Source: Nectonema munidae
Taxonomy: Eukaryota > Nematomorpha > Nectonematoida > Nectonematidae
Length of the DNA stretch: 64,000 bases
Reading direction: 5' to 3'
NCBI GenBank assembly: GCA_030549495.1
Contig: JAUIRK010000089.1
Span: forward strand, 124,001 to 188,000
Positions 47,840 through 59,206 of this stretch are shown piece by piece. Within the stretch, counting starts at the first letter, position 1, and each line of letters opens with the position of its first letter. The position numbers and the translations under genes were made by a program. Under the pieces are notes generated by a model. It worked only from the letters and a program-made list of their open reading frames with translations, had not been told where the DNA came from and ran no database searches.

Positions 47840-48410
47840 CACGCTTACAAGTATTTTCAAATTTTAAATCCAAAAACAATCTATAATTGGAATTGGCATT
47901 GTTGATTTGTTATAAAAGCGTGTGTATTTCATGTAAAATTTGAATGAATGTTCTCGTAGTCAGATTTTAGAAATAAACCGCAACTTTGTTTCACACTTAG
48001 AAGTATTTTCAAATTCTAAATGCAAAAACAATCCATAAATGAAATTGGCATTGTTGATTTGTTATAAAAGCGTATATATTTCATGTAAAATTTTAATTAA
48101 TGTTCTCGGAGACAGATTTTAAAAATAAACCGCAAATTTGTTTTACATTGATTAGCATTTTCAAATTATAAATGCAAAAAGAATTTATAAATGAAATTGC
48201 GATTGTTAATTTGTTATAATAATGTGTATATTCGATGTAAAATTTGAATGAATGTTTTCAGAGACAGATTTTAGAAGTAAACCGCAAGTTTGTTACACAT
48301 TTATAGCTATTTTCAATTTCTAAATTCCAAAAATAAGTCAAAAAATGAAATCAGTACGCCCGATTTGATATAAAAAAATTTATTTCATGTAAAATTTGAA
48401 GGTATATTTT
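47840..48410 (+). repeat. Tandem array, about 152-bp unit, four copies
   Basis: The marker 'gtattttcaaatt' (or a variant) recurs at about 47851, 48003, 48155 and 48306, giving a very regular period of 151-152 bp. Each unit includes 'ttgatttgttataaaa', 'tttcatgtaaaatttgaa' and 'gacagattttagaaataaac'. The sequence is unrelated to the 45.3-kb array although the period is the same. Confidence 0.88.
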
Positions 48411-48863
48411 ATTAGATATATTTCTCATCAATCAAAATTTTGATTGACATTTCCCAAAAAGAAACCATGATTTTAAAAAAATTTAAATTATAAAGTGTTA
48501 TGTATTCAAAACTGTATATATTTATAAATTTTCAAACGAGTATATAATATGGAACAAAAGTTATAAGCTTAACTAGAGATACTGTTAGAATTTTGTTGAA
48601 AAAGTTTAACTTTTGATTTTGATTGACAGATTTAGGCATGAAAAGATCATTCAACTGCCATGAAAATGGTATCGAAAGATGCAGCTATCAATTTTAGGAA
48701 ATGTCACGAAGTATGGTAGCAAAAGATGTAGCCAATTTGGTACAAGAGAAATTTTAGTTGAGGGGGGGGGGGGGCTAAAACATCGCTATTTTTAGTTTTC
48801 ATCAAAATTTTGATTGATGATTATATCTAATAAAATATCCATTCAAATTTTACATAAAATATA
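48381..48863. repeat. Inverted repeat arms around a G13 run
   Basis: The arm at 48381-48446 ('catgtaaaatttgaaggtat', 'tattagatatatttctcatc', 'caaaattttg') is repeated inverted at 48800-48863 with few mismatches. The left arm continues the last unit of the 152-bp array. The spacer includes GGGGGGGGGGGGG at 48762-48774. Confidence 0.7.
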
Positions 48864-48874
48864 TGTTATATTAT

Positions 48875-49865
48875 CAGGGCGAGTAAAATTCAATAAATTC
48901 TACTTTTATTTCCGTTTAGCAAAAACTCTTTGAAGAAGATCTTTACTTGTTTAGTCTAAAAATTTTTGAACTAATTTTAAATTTTTAAGTCAATCAAAGT
49001 CAATTTTTCGAGGTTAGGTCAATAAAGTCAATTTTTATATTTAACAATTTTTGATTCAATGTGCCTAATTTTATTCTCTAACTTTTTATCATTCCATGTT
49101 TTCCACATCTTTTATACAAGTTTACCTTAAAAGTTAAGTTATCCTGCAAAATTGTAGATTACCGGCATTAAATCATTCAAAATTAGTAATAGAAAAAGAC
49201 GTTCTCTTTTCAAACCTATCGGCAACACTTCAGTTCCAATTGTAATTAAGTTGACAAATTGGTTGCAAGCAGCAAAATATTTTCATTAAAATCTTCCAGC
49301 AGTGAAGAATTAATGATAAAGATGATGGAATTTTATTGCCAAATATCAAGAAATTGTTAAAAAAAGAAAATCTGTGTCAAAACTTGCTTACAATAATTAG
49401 AGATTTAGTCGGAAAAAGTCAACATAGAGACTTTTTCAGTCGAAGATGCTTTTACTTGTTTCTTCAAAATTATTTCATCTAAGACGAATGTGGCGTTAAA
49501 AGTTATCTTGAAAATAGATTCAAATAAAATGAAACCAATAAAATCATGAATATGGAAAACTCTCAAATCTCTATCAGTACTTATCCCAAATTACAAAATT
49601 GTCAAGTTTTAACTTTAGAAGTAGAAAGATCTTTTTCTAAACTGAAAAAACTGCTTGAAAATGATCGAATTTTAAATAAGAAAATGTCATTAATTATATG
49701 TTGTTATATTACAAAGTCATGGATTCTTTGAAATAATTTTCAATACTTTCTCTAAAGTGTTCATAGTTGTTCAATTCAATAAAAACTTTAAAAAGTCAAT
49801 AAAGTCAATCTCTGAGTAAAAGTCAATTTTTTCCAATTTTTTGGGTCAATTTTTCCTCGCCTTAG
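48875..49865 (+). mobile_element. hAT-like element remnant with C-terminal dimerisation block
   Basis: The left end CAGGGCGAGTAAAATTC and right end (reverse complement CTAAGGCGAGGAAAAATT) are imperfect inverted repeats. Each is followed inward by repeats of 'aaagtcaattttt'. Internally a plus-strand frame (49546-49731) reads CQVLTLEVERSFSKLKKLLE, NDRILNKKMS, matching the hAT dimerisation pattern 'S.ERSFS.LK....+R..L'. The catalytic part is missing. No clean 8-bp duplication was seen (flanks are AT-rich). Confidence 0.55.
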
Positions 49866-49869
49866 TTAT

Positions 49870-52800
49870 TATACTAAATTAGCATTGCTGGTTTCTTTTG
49901 AAAAGAATTAGTGATGTATGCCTTAAAATCTGGTTTTTCTAAAAAAGAATTTCAGTCTATCTTTTTCGAAAAATCGTCCTATATTGGTTATATAGTACAA
50001 ATATAATTTTTCTTATATATTTTGGCTTATAATACTTTCTTCAATCATGTTGAGTATGAAATATTTATTTAAGAAAAAGAGAAAAACAGAACGCATGATA
50101 AATTTTTTGAAAGTGGGTATGATGAAACGAAGCAAACGGAAAACAAATTAAAAAGAGAACGTGTGAACACATTTTACATCTCTCCTATATGAAGATATCT
50201 TGTTTTTCATTGGATAAACTAAATTTAAGTTTTTGTGGTAACGAGTTTTTGAAATTTTAAGATTCAATAAGGGGATCATAGCGAAAAAAGTTTAAGAAAC
50301 GTTGTTGTAGTAGAAAATACATAAACCAAAAATATAGTGATTTTTGGTATCCTGAAATACAAAAAAACCATAGAAATGCAAATAAATCTAGAAAAATACT
50401 TAAGATATCAAATTGGCCTAGAAAACACCTTAAAATATAAGAAAAAGTCGCCAAAGTACATATGAAAATAAAATTGAATTATGATTTTTAAAAGATTTAT
50501 AAAAAATATGTAAACAATTTCAGAAAAGCAACAAAAAACACAAGATAGGTTAAAACTTTATCTTTACTATACAAATTTTAAAATAAAAATTATTAAAAAT
50601 TAATAATATATATATTTTAAGTTTTTGTTTTGAGATTTTTTTATGATTACGTTTATGTCTTAAGCATTTGTTTTTTTTCTATATTTTTATACTTTTTTCA
50701 TATATATATGTATATGATCCTACATTTTTCATTTTTTTAATATAAATTTTAACTTTTATTTTGTTGCTTTAGAACTAATCCACTAAAATTTTTAAATACT
50801 TATTTAAAATAATCTAACAAATCATTTATATTACTTTGCCATATACAATAACGATCCATTATTATAATAATAACACTTAGGTAGGTGTCTACTAAAAAAT
50901 GTATGCTTTCAAAGAAAATTTTATGATTTCCTAGTTTGTATAGCACAAAGGGGTAATCCATAGTGTTTTTACATATTTTCTTTTAGATATTTTAGATTAA
51001 AACCAATACTACGATAATATATACAAATATACCAAAATTATAGAAAAAATGAAAAAGAGTAATAATAAATAGTGATACAAATAAATCAGATAAATAATTT
51101 TAACAAGTAATTCCAGTTTAATCGCAAATACCTAAACTATATTGAATAACACACTGTATTTTTAGATATTCATGTCTGTAATTATAAATAATTTTAATTA
51201 TTTCAATTAAATTGTCATTATAGTAAATTATTATCTTTTGTCCTGTGGTAAGACATCAGAGATAGGCTTCTCATCTTTTAAATAAAATAGCATCTAGTAC
51301 ACTTAAGCCAATTAATAAGCGAAGTTAAACGTCAATCATTTTGATTGAATGATTTTCCTCTTAAGTGCTTTTTTTTTTATCATTTTGTATCTTTGAACTG
51401 AATAGAGTTCTTTAAGGTTCAGGTTTATTTCAATCATGGATTTGATCAATTTCCTTCTCTGTGCACATCTCCTTTATTTCAAAACAGCACGGAGCAAAGT
51501 ATAATAAGAGGAGAATGCTCATAGAATAAATACATTTTTCTTTTATCTTACAATCATTTCTTGGAATGAAGAACAAACTGTTATCTTTGAAAAAAGAAAT
51601 ACTTCAGTGATGCAACTTCAAGAAGTACTCCATCTTATCACATATCTCATCAGATAGGTAGACAAAGCAGGAAACATTTTGAAATAGGTTTAGCATGTAT
51701 ATATATATATACTTTGGTGAATAAATTTGTTTTTATCATTGAATGCTTTGTCACTTTGAATTGTTTTAAAATGGCGCCATTACACCTTCATTGCATCTTT
51801 TTTTTTATTACAAACACTTATAAGTTATTCTTATGAATTACCTTTTAACTTTAAAGAAGGCAAATTGGTGTCAAATTAATGCACCCCATACCTATTTAAT
51901 CTATGATGTAACATTCATTGTGCATTCCAAACTAATATTGTGCTTTTTACTTAGATCAGTGACTGGGAATAAGAATGAAACTTTCAACAATAGAAAAAAT
52001 ACCAAAAATAAAAAAAATGAGAAAGCAAAACAATTTCTGCTTGCAAAAAAATTATGAGTTTTAAAGTATCGGAAAAAAAGTAATACAGTTAGTTAATCAG
52101 CTAATTAATTAACTTGTTACAAAGTTAGTTAAGTATTTTGTAATATTTACTAAATTATTAATTTTATCCTTTCTCTGTCAAGTGCTATTTATCTTAAAAT
52201 TAAAATTAATAACTCAATCAAACTAATAAAAGGAACCAATATTTTCATCATTTTTTCACGCTACTTTGATTGGAGCGGAATAAAGATAACAAACATACTA
52301 TTAGTTTAGTGTATGTATATAATTTTAAATACTCTCTACATGTGAAAGAAATAATGCTCAGAATACACTTCTTCCACTTCTATTTTATTGTCTCTGTGTA
52401 AAGAATTATGAAGCTTTTAACCAAACTTTTTGTTTAAGGATTGCTTTATGTTTTCATGCAATTTTTGAAACACCAACTTTATAAGAATGTGTACATTTTT
52501 TAATTCTTTAGTGTGAATAAGAAGATTAATTGGTAATTTATGAATATACAAACAAACATAAGTACGTGTAATATATACATGTTCAGATTAGGGTTGCGTC
52601 GATTCTGATTATAATCAGAATCATAATGACAATCATAGGAATTCCTTAGAATTGTAATTGGAATGAGAATTAAAATCAGACTAGAGCAGATTTTTCCAGT
52701 AATTGTTGCAACTTTTAAACATTTTTATCAGTGCTATGTTACGCTTATTCAACTTCTCCTCTTATTCTAGATCTGAGAAAATGCCAATCCTTTACTTTGA

Positions 52801-52870
52801 ATTAGCCATGTGTCTAAAATTAGGTGTGAAAACAAGTTATCCAAATGATTGCAACTGTTTCAATGAGCAC
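49870..52870. other. AT-rich stretch, no supported gene
   Basis: Only low-complexity AT-rich DNA and a short (TA)n run near 51700 were seen. A degenerate GATTCTGATT/AATCAGAATC patch lies at 52580-52690. Confidence 0.45.
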
Positions 52871-52879
52871 GATATATTC

Positions 52880-53440
52880 TCATGCAAAAATAGCATCCAT
52901 ATTAATTAATTTTGAAACAGGATTCAGTAATGATAAGAGCTCATTTATACGTTCTATGAATAAGATATGAAGATAGGTATGAAAGTGAACATATTCGTTA
53001 GCTTCAAAAGGCGTAAGCATCAAAGTGTGGACAAAAGGCACCATTTTCACTCCATACCGATTTGATAAAATAGACATTCCTTCACAGCCACTTGTGAAGA
53101 CCACTTGTGCGGGTTCGTTTATTATACTCATTTCTTCCCTTGCTTAACTAAAAAATCTTCTCTTTCAAAGTTTTCTACAATCTTTATCACTTCACTAAAA
53201 GTTTTCAATTTTTCATTTCAGCGCTAAGCTGCCTACTTTATTTTGCCACGACTGAGTATTGAGAAAACTTAAAATGTTAAAAAGTATTTTCCTCATAGTT
53301 AGTTTCTGAAATTTAAAACTTGCTCTTTGTTTGTTATCTTCTAAAATTTTCACAAAATCTAAATTATTTATAAAAAAATGAACCATAAAAATGAAAATGT
53401 TAACCCAAAAATTAAAAGTTGATTTTTGTTCACCTAACAA
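52880..53440 (-). pseudogene. Unidentified, probably broken minus-strand gene
   Basis: Two minus-strand frames follow each other: 53440-53213 (with NLDFVKILEDNKQRASFKFQ, LTMRKILFNILSFLNTQSWQ) and 53131-52880 (with NEPAQVVFTSGCEGMSILSN, RYGVKMVPFVHTLMLTPFEA). Between them, in a third alignment, lies TFSEVIKIVENFEREDFLVK. The composition is protein-like across about 550 bp, suggesting one gene with frame breaks or short introns. No family is recognised. Confidence 0.35.
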
Positions 53441-54386
53441 CTGGAACTTCTTTTATTCAATTTTAGAATAACTGACCGTAAAAAAGAAAAGTTGTCTTTA
53501 TAGACTTTTATGTTTACGTCAGAATTTTTAATATTTTTAGATGCTAACAATTTTGGCATGAGGAAGCACTTCATCCTGTGAAAGAATTTTTCCTTTCAAA
53601 AGAATTTCAACTCCTCAAAGACAGACAATGTTGAAGGACAGAAAGAGCAACTCTATATAGTAGAAATTAAAATTAATTATAGAAAACAATATTCGATGAA
53701 TTTTTGTGCTTTTTCAAACTCCTCTTGAAGAGCTCAGTTTCATTTAGTGAACACTTTTTGTTCCAAAAAGTAGATATCTCATATTTGATAGGATTTAACT
53801 CCGCTACCTAAATTCTGTTTATTAGTTAATACTTTCTATCCGTTTTCCATTCTTCTATGCAACCCTATAAACTCCCACTCCTTTTCTACTTCTTGTGTTA
53901 ATAATTTGGCAGTGTATTAATATTTTTAAAGCATATTTAAATTATATAACATAACAATTTTATAATCTTATATATATATATATATTAATTAACTCATATA
54001 TTAATTACTAGTTTATTTCATTATATTATGTTTTTATTTGCATTACATAATAAGCGATTTTTTTTTACATTAGCGGCTTTCTGGCCTTTGGAAAAATATT
54101 GCCATATAATCTATTGTTTCATTATAATATTTATGAACTTAAAATGGCTATTTTTACATGGAAATACACTCATCACTCTTTACCAGAGATCTTCGAAGAT
54201 CTTGTCATCTACAATTTCGAAAAGAAAAAATTCCTCCCAGGTTTAAAGAAAATATGATTACCCTTTCGTTTAAGCTCTCGAAATCCTAACAAGTTATCGC
54301 TTACAAAATGACTGAGTTTTACACCTTCACTTTGGATATCTTCTCTACTGAATCTTTGTCTATTAAACGTTCCAAAAGTACTCTAC

Positions 54387-54859
54387 TTGACTCAATCATC
54401 TCTAACTATGATTCTAATAAAACCTATAATGAAGTACGGTAATGTCATTAGGCACTCTACCTGTAATAAAGATATGGATGCCTTAGAAAACATGCAGCGC
54501 TATATAACTAGAAAAATTAAAGGGCTTGAAAAACTAAAATATAATGAAAGATTAAAGTTTTCATTGCTTGAACTTTTGTCTTACAGATTCAAAAGAAACG
54601 ACATGATAACACGTTCATTCAAATTGATCATGAAGTTGTATCCTCTTTTCCCAACGACATCAAAGAACACGCCGGTTCAAATTTATAAAATGTAAGCACA
54701 AAAACGCTTTTGTAGAAGTTTCTTTTCTAATAGAAGTATCAAAGACTGGAACAGCTTGCTAGAATATGTGGTGAATTCAGCTTCTTTGAACGCCTTTAAA
54801 CAACTACTTGATCTTCTGTGGAAAGATGTAATGTTTCTCTCTCCTTACCAAACACGGTG
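54387..54859 (+). mobile_element. CR1/Jockey-type LINE 3' end (ORF2 C-terminus)
   Basis: The plus-strand frame reads ILIKPIMKYGNVI, MDALENMQRYITRKIKGLEK, LKYNERLKFSLLELLSYRFK and RNDMITRSFKLIMKLYPLF. After a stop near 54695 it continues RSFFSNRSIKDWNSLLEYVV and LNAFKQLLDLLW. This is the standard C-terminal block following reverse transcriptase in CR1/Jockey-type LINEs (EYG..VW..., iE.vQRr.T..I.GL..L.Y.eRL..L.L..LE.RR.RgD). It is heavily 5'-truncated. Confidence 0.8.
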
Positions 54860-54989
54860 ACACGAAGGTCCTAGGCACTCATTGTAGTTTAGCCTTTTTT
54901 TGATGCGATATATACAGGCCCGCCTTTCTTTTTATCTCTTAATAAAATATGTTAATGTTATCTTATATTAATTACAAAATAACTTATTT

Positions 54990-55162
54990 GGGCCCGTGAG
55001 TAAGGTTGATTGGTTGTAAGGTTGTGTTGATTGGTAATGGGTTTCGATAACTCAAGGTCTTGGGTTCGATTCCGCATCAAGCCTCATTTCTTATAGTTCG
55101 ATACAAGCGACGCAATTCTGCCTTGTCAATAAAAAAAACCACGGTAACTTTACCTTTGCCTT
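54990..55162 (+). mobile_element. tRNA-derived SINE, copy 4
   Basis: It carries the clearest B box in the family, 'ggtcttgggttcgattccgc', preceded by 'gggtttcgataactcaa' and followed by 'catcaagcctcatttcttat' and 'gcgacgcaattctgcctt'. It has an extra 'ttgtaaggttgtgttgattgg' near the 5' end, a local duplication of the 'aaggttgattggt' part. Confidence 0.88.
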
Positions 55163-55169
55163 TGTTTGA

Positions 55170-56580
55170 CCTCTATATGTTACACTTGTAACAAATAAAG
55201 TTATAAAAAATTTTACTACTCTTGCTGATAGTAAATGCGTTCTTTATTTTTCCAATTTGTACCCCTTGTAAGCAGCTTGTACTTCTTATCTATGTCTTGC
55301 AAGCAGTGCTCACTTATGATCTTTAGAACGGGGATTACTTCAGTTTTATTTCTTTTTTCATTTCAATTTAACGTGCATTTGTAGTTTATTCGAAATATTC
55401 AATGTTCAATAAATTTCTTCTTCTTTATCATTTCATTGAGTTCATACACATTTCTTTACTATATTCTTCATATTTTATCATAAATCTATATGAAATTTCA
55501 TAATTCAATTTCTTATTCTACTTCTGAAAGACTTATTCTTAAGTAGTGAGTTGGGAATTTTTCAATTTAAAGATATTGTATCCTTTTTTTATATATTGAT
55601 TCCTTTGAAAATTTGCTTCTTGTCTCTGCTTCCTCTGATCCTCCCCTCCCCCCTCCTTAAATTTTTTGTTTATCTACTGCTCTGAACTATAAAGCATACA
55701 AAAGTATATACAACAACCACGGCTATATTATTTTTGACATAAAAAACAAATTTTCCACTTTTTGAAAAAAATTCAACCTAATAAAATTATTTCTTATTTT
55801 TACAAAAATAAGTTCATTTTCTTGCTTAATTAAAAAAAACTGAACATATTTAAGTTTTGAATTTTTTATCTTCTATTTTTTGCTCTTTTGAAATTTGACT
55901 TTATGAAAAGCTTAAATTTTTTGACTTTATATATAAATATTTTTGACATTAGTGACCTATAAAAACATCAAAATGTTATCAAAAAGAGACAAAATTGATA
56001 TAAAACAGTTTGGAGACATATTTTTTGTGTAGACAAAAATATACTTTATTGACTTTATTTATTTTGCATTCGTTTATTGAGCCTTTTTGAGAGTCCTACT
56101 GATCTTAAAATTTTTATATTTTCTTTCATTTTAGCGATTTAATTTTCATTATGCAAAAAATTGATTGCAGACTTCATTTATAAAATGTATATAAAGGTTT
56201 TCAAATGAAATTACCTAGCGTTTCCTTTTTAGAAGTTAAACTAAAATTTGATAAACAACCAAAAACTTTGATTATATTTAATAAATTTTGCTCAAATAAT
56301 GCAAATATACTTTCGGCTTGCGAACCTGGAAGAAAGTATCTAATGATCATCTTGCTATGATGGAATGAAGAAGTAAGGAAGACAGAAATAAAATGTATGG
56401 TCATTGCAAAAAGAAATTAAGTACAGGGTCCTTTTTTAAGGCAAACGGAATTAAGATCCGTGATTCTCCCTCTGTCCTTCCCCCCTAAAATGGGAATATC
56501 GGTCCCAGCTAAAATGAAAATTTCTCCGAATATACTTTATCTCCAAATGTTTTTTTTAATTTCTTAACTAAAATAAAAAG
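55170..56580. other. AT-rich stretch, no supported gene
   Basis: Open frames here translate T-rich DNA and lack motifs. No element border was recognised. Confidence 0.45.
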
Positions 56581-56599
56581 TAGCATAATGAGTGAGTGA

Positions 56600-57245
56600 A
56601 TATCAACAGAGTGGCAAATGCCAAAAAAGTGACAAAATTTGTTCGTCTTTAAATAGTGACTGAAATGGAAAAAAAAATAAATCGAAAAAAAGGGACAAAT
56701 CAAAAGAGTGACGCAAAAAGGAGACACAACTCAAAGGACTGACAATTCAAAGTTTATAGTTACTTTATTTATTAGTTAGTTTTAGTTATTCAGACAGTTA
56801 ATTAATTAGTTCTGTTAGTTAGTGTTTGAGTTATTGTTGAAGTAATTTTCTTAGGATATCTTTTGTCACTCTTTTGTATTTGAATTTCCATATTTTTGCC
56901 ACCCTTTTGTAATATATCGTTCTTTTTAAAATATAGATATGTTATAAAGTAAGTAATATCCAATAAAAAAGTAGGTTTATACAATAAAATAAAATAAATT
57001 AATTAAAATTGATACATAAACTAAAATTTGAATAAAAATTTTTAAGACAATATAAATGGATTTACTTATGTAAGTGATTTGTATTGTCACTCCTTTGAGA
57101 TTTGCTATTTTTGTCGTTCATTTGTCCTCTCACTCTTTTGAATTTTGTCATTTTTCTCATTCTTTTGTTTTGTCACTCTTTGAAGTTTTAAAATTATTTG
57201 TCACCCCTTTGTCATGTAAATATTTTTATTTGTCACAGTTTTGAG
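56600..57245. repeat. Foldback structure built from inverted 'gtcactcttttg' motif arrays
   Basis: On the left (56605-56755) about seven degenerate copies of 'caaaagagtgac' occur; on the right (56850-56910 and 57085-57245) about nine copies of the reverse complement 'gtcactcttttg' or close variants occur. The motif spacing is irregular, 15-30 bp. The centre is AT-rich with repeated 'tagtta'. It would fold into a long imperfect hairpin. The class is unknown. Confidence 0.6.
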
Positions 57246-58198
57246 CCTAATGAGAATCTGATCTAAACTATGGAAAGTATCAACATTAATGCGATTTTAA
57301 ATGAATATTCAGATTTAAAAATAAATTTGCATATTTTCAAAAAGAAAATTGAAGTTATTTTGCTTCCTATACATCTATTTTCTTAAAAAATATATCATAT
57401 ATTCCATTATATAATGTTTCTTTCTTTTTAGTTCATTTTTCAGATTAAAAAGATGAATTAACATAATGCTTGTTATAAGCTTTTCCTATATTCATCAAAT
57501 AAGGATAGAAAAAATCAAAGTCAAATAATTTTATGAAAAAATGCATAATTGAAAAATAATTAATAAATGTGACATAAAACCATATTAATATTGAAAATAT
57601 ACATCAACGAAATATTTGCTGAATAATAGGTTTCAAATCAGACAGGCTCATCTCCATACTTCCAAAACAAAGGGCAAATTGACTTCATGAGAGCTAGTTT
57701 AATAGAAAGAGTAAAAATTCGTACATTTCAATATGGAGTTCGAGAGGGCAAAACAGGGTGCATAAATAATGCGATATCAAGGAGTGAAACACACTCATAG
57801 TGGCGTTGCTTGGTTAATTTTCCATTCTTTTTCTTTTTTTCAAGCGCTTCAAAACCTTCGTTATTTGAACTTAAGTCTAATTTTGACAAAGAAACTTGGA
57901 CATGCTTTCAAAACTTTCTCAAATTAATAATTTCATTTTAGATGATATATATAGAAAAATCGATTTTAGTAGGAAAGATTTTTTATGAATGGATAGAAAA
58001 GAAAATTGAAATTACTTATCATTTTTCTTGTTGGTTATATTCAAATTTATTCAACTAATTAAGTCACTTATCTAGCTTCAACCAATTAAAACTCGTCACT
58101 CCATATAAATAATTTGGAAATAATACAGAAAAGAGAGTAGATATATACTGTAATACATATTTGGTCAATGTCATATAAATTCCGTTAATATTCGTGTA

Positions 58199-58470
58199 CA
58201 GGCCTTAGGCCCCTTCAACCTATGTGGCCGCAGTGGGCCCATCGCTTCTCATTTTCCATTTGATGATATATTTTATGATTTCGCTAAATGCAAGGTTCGC
58301 AAAGTAAAGTTACTTTGATCGTCATTTTGTGTTAATGAAAAAGTAATAAAACAAATCCCTTTTCTTTTTTTCAAAATCTTATTTCTCACTTTTAATCTTT
58401 TTTCCTACCCACACTGGGCCCCGCGCAATCCATTTTGCATTGGGCCCCACGAACACTAGGGCCGGCCCTG
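58199..58470. mobile_element. hAT-type MITE with GGCCC-rich ends (272 bp)
   Basis: The left end CAGGCCTTAGGCCCC and right end (reverse complement CAGGGCCGGCCCTAGTG) are flanked by TTCGTGTA (58191-58198) and CTCGTGTA (58471-58478), an 8-bp duplication with one change. 'gtgggccc' on the left and 'tgggcccca' on the right add inverted similarity. Confidence 0.8.
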
Positions 58471-58585
58471 CTCGTGTATCATGCGAGCCTGAAATTTGTA
58501 ATGCCAAAGCACAATTTTATCTATTAAACATGTTGCCCAAATAGATAACCGACAAGAGGGAAAAAGTGTGTATGTTTTATATTAA

Positions 58586-58715
58586 CCAATTAAGTCCCAA
58601 TGTTCCCATTTGGGAACATAAGTAATTTCATCTTCGTCTGCTTTTTTCAATGACTTTGAATATAAATCGTCTGCGTTTTTTTAAATATCGTCTGATTTCT
58701 ATGGTACTTAATGGG
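58586..58715 (+). mobile_element. Small piggyBac-type MITE, copy D (130 bp)
   Basis: Flanked by TTAA (58582-58585 and 58716-58719). The left end CCAATTAAGTCCC is followed by the perfect palindrome TGTTCCCATTTGGGAACA. The right end is ACTTAATGGG. It is almost identical to copy C 51 kb away. Confidence 0.92.
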
Positions 58716-59206
58716 TTAAGGTGCAGTATGATCGCCTTTGCACAAGGAAAAAAATTTAAAAAAAAAAGCCATTAAATGCATATTGATGATATTTGAAAAG
58801 TTTAATTCAAGTGTTTTTATTTTTTACTACATGGAACTACTTAGTATACACGAGTTTTATTTGAAAAAAAAAACTTTTTTGCTGTTTTATTGGCAAAATC
58901 TTTAAAAAATATTTTCATGATCAAAAGTTTAAACAATTTTATTTCCTATAGTTATCTCTTATATAATACACAAAAGGCTTCAAATAGTAACTCAAATAGG
59001 CTTAAAACCCGGCTATCATCGTATTTTACTTTTTACAGAAAGACTATATTATACTAACTTTATTTTGAAACACAAATTTTCGGATACAATGTCTTTTTTT
59101 TGGAAAAAAATTCCATCCTTCATTTTACCATATTTTCTTCTTTGTGAACTCGCAAAAGTTTTTTCCATATTCGTTTTATCGCTTGAAATAAGGTAAATAA
59201 TAGTTT

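Larger units (their letters stand above)
45117..48800 (+). mobile_element. piggyBac element 4 with paired tandem arrays (right end unclear)
   Basis: The left end TTAACCCTATTAGTGACGG starts at 45116-45117 and is followed by an imperfect palindrome 'ggggggctattttagtcccc'. Then come a tandem array (45265-45860), transposase remains (46304-47060) and, on the far side, an inverted copy of one array unit (47700-47830). A second array (47840-48410) and 'gagggggg..ctaaaac' (48760-48780), resembling the left-end palindrome inverted, follow. No closing GGGTTAA was found, so the right border is an estimate. Confidence 0.55.
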
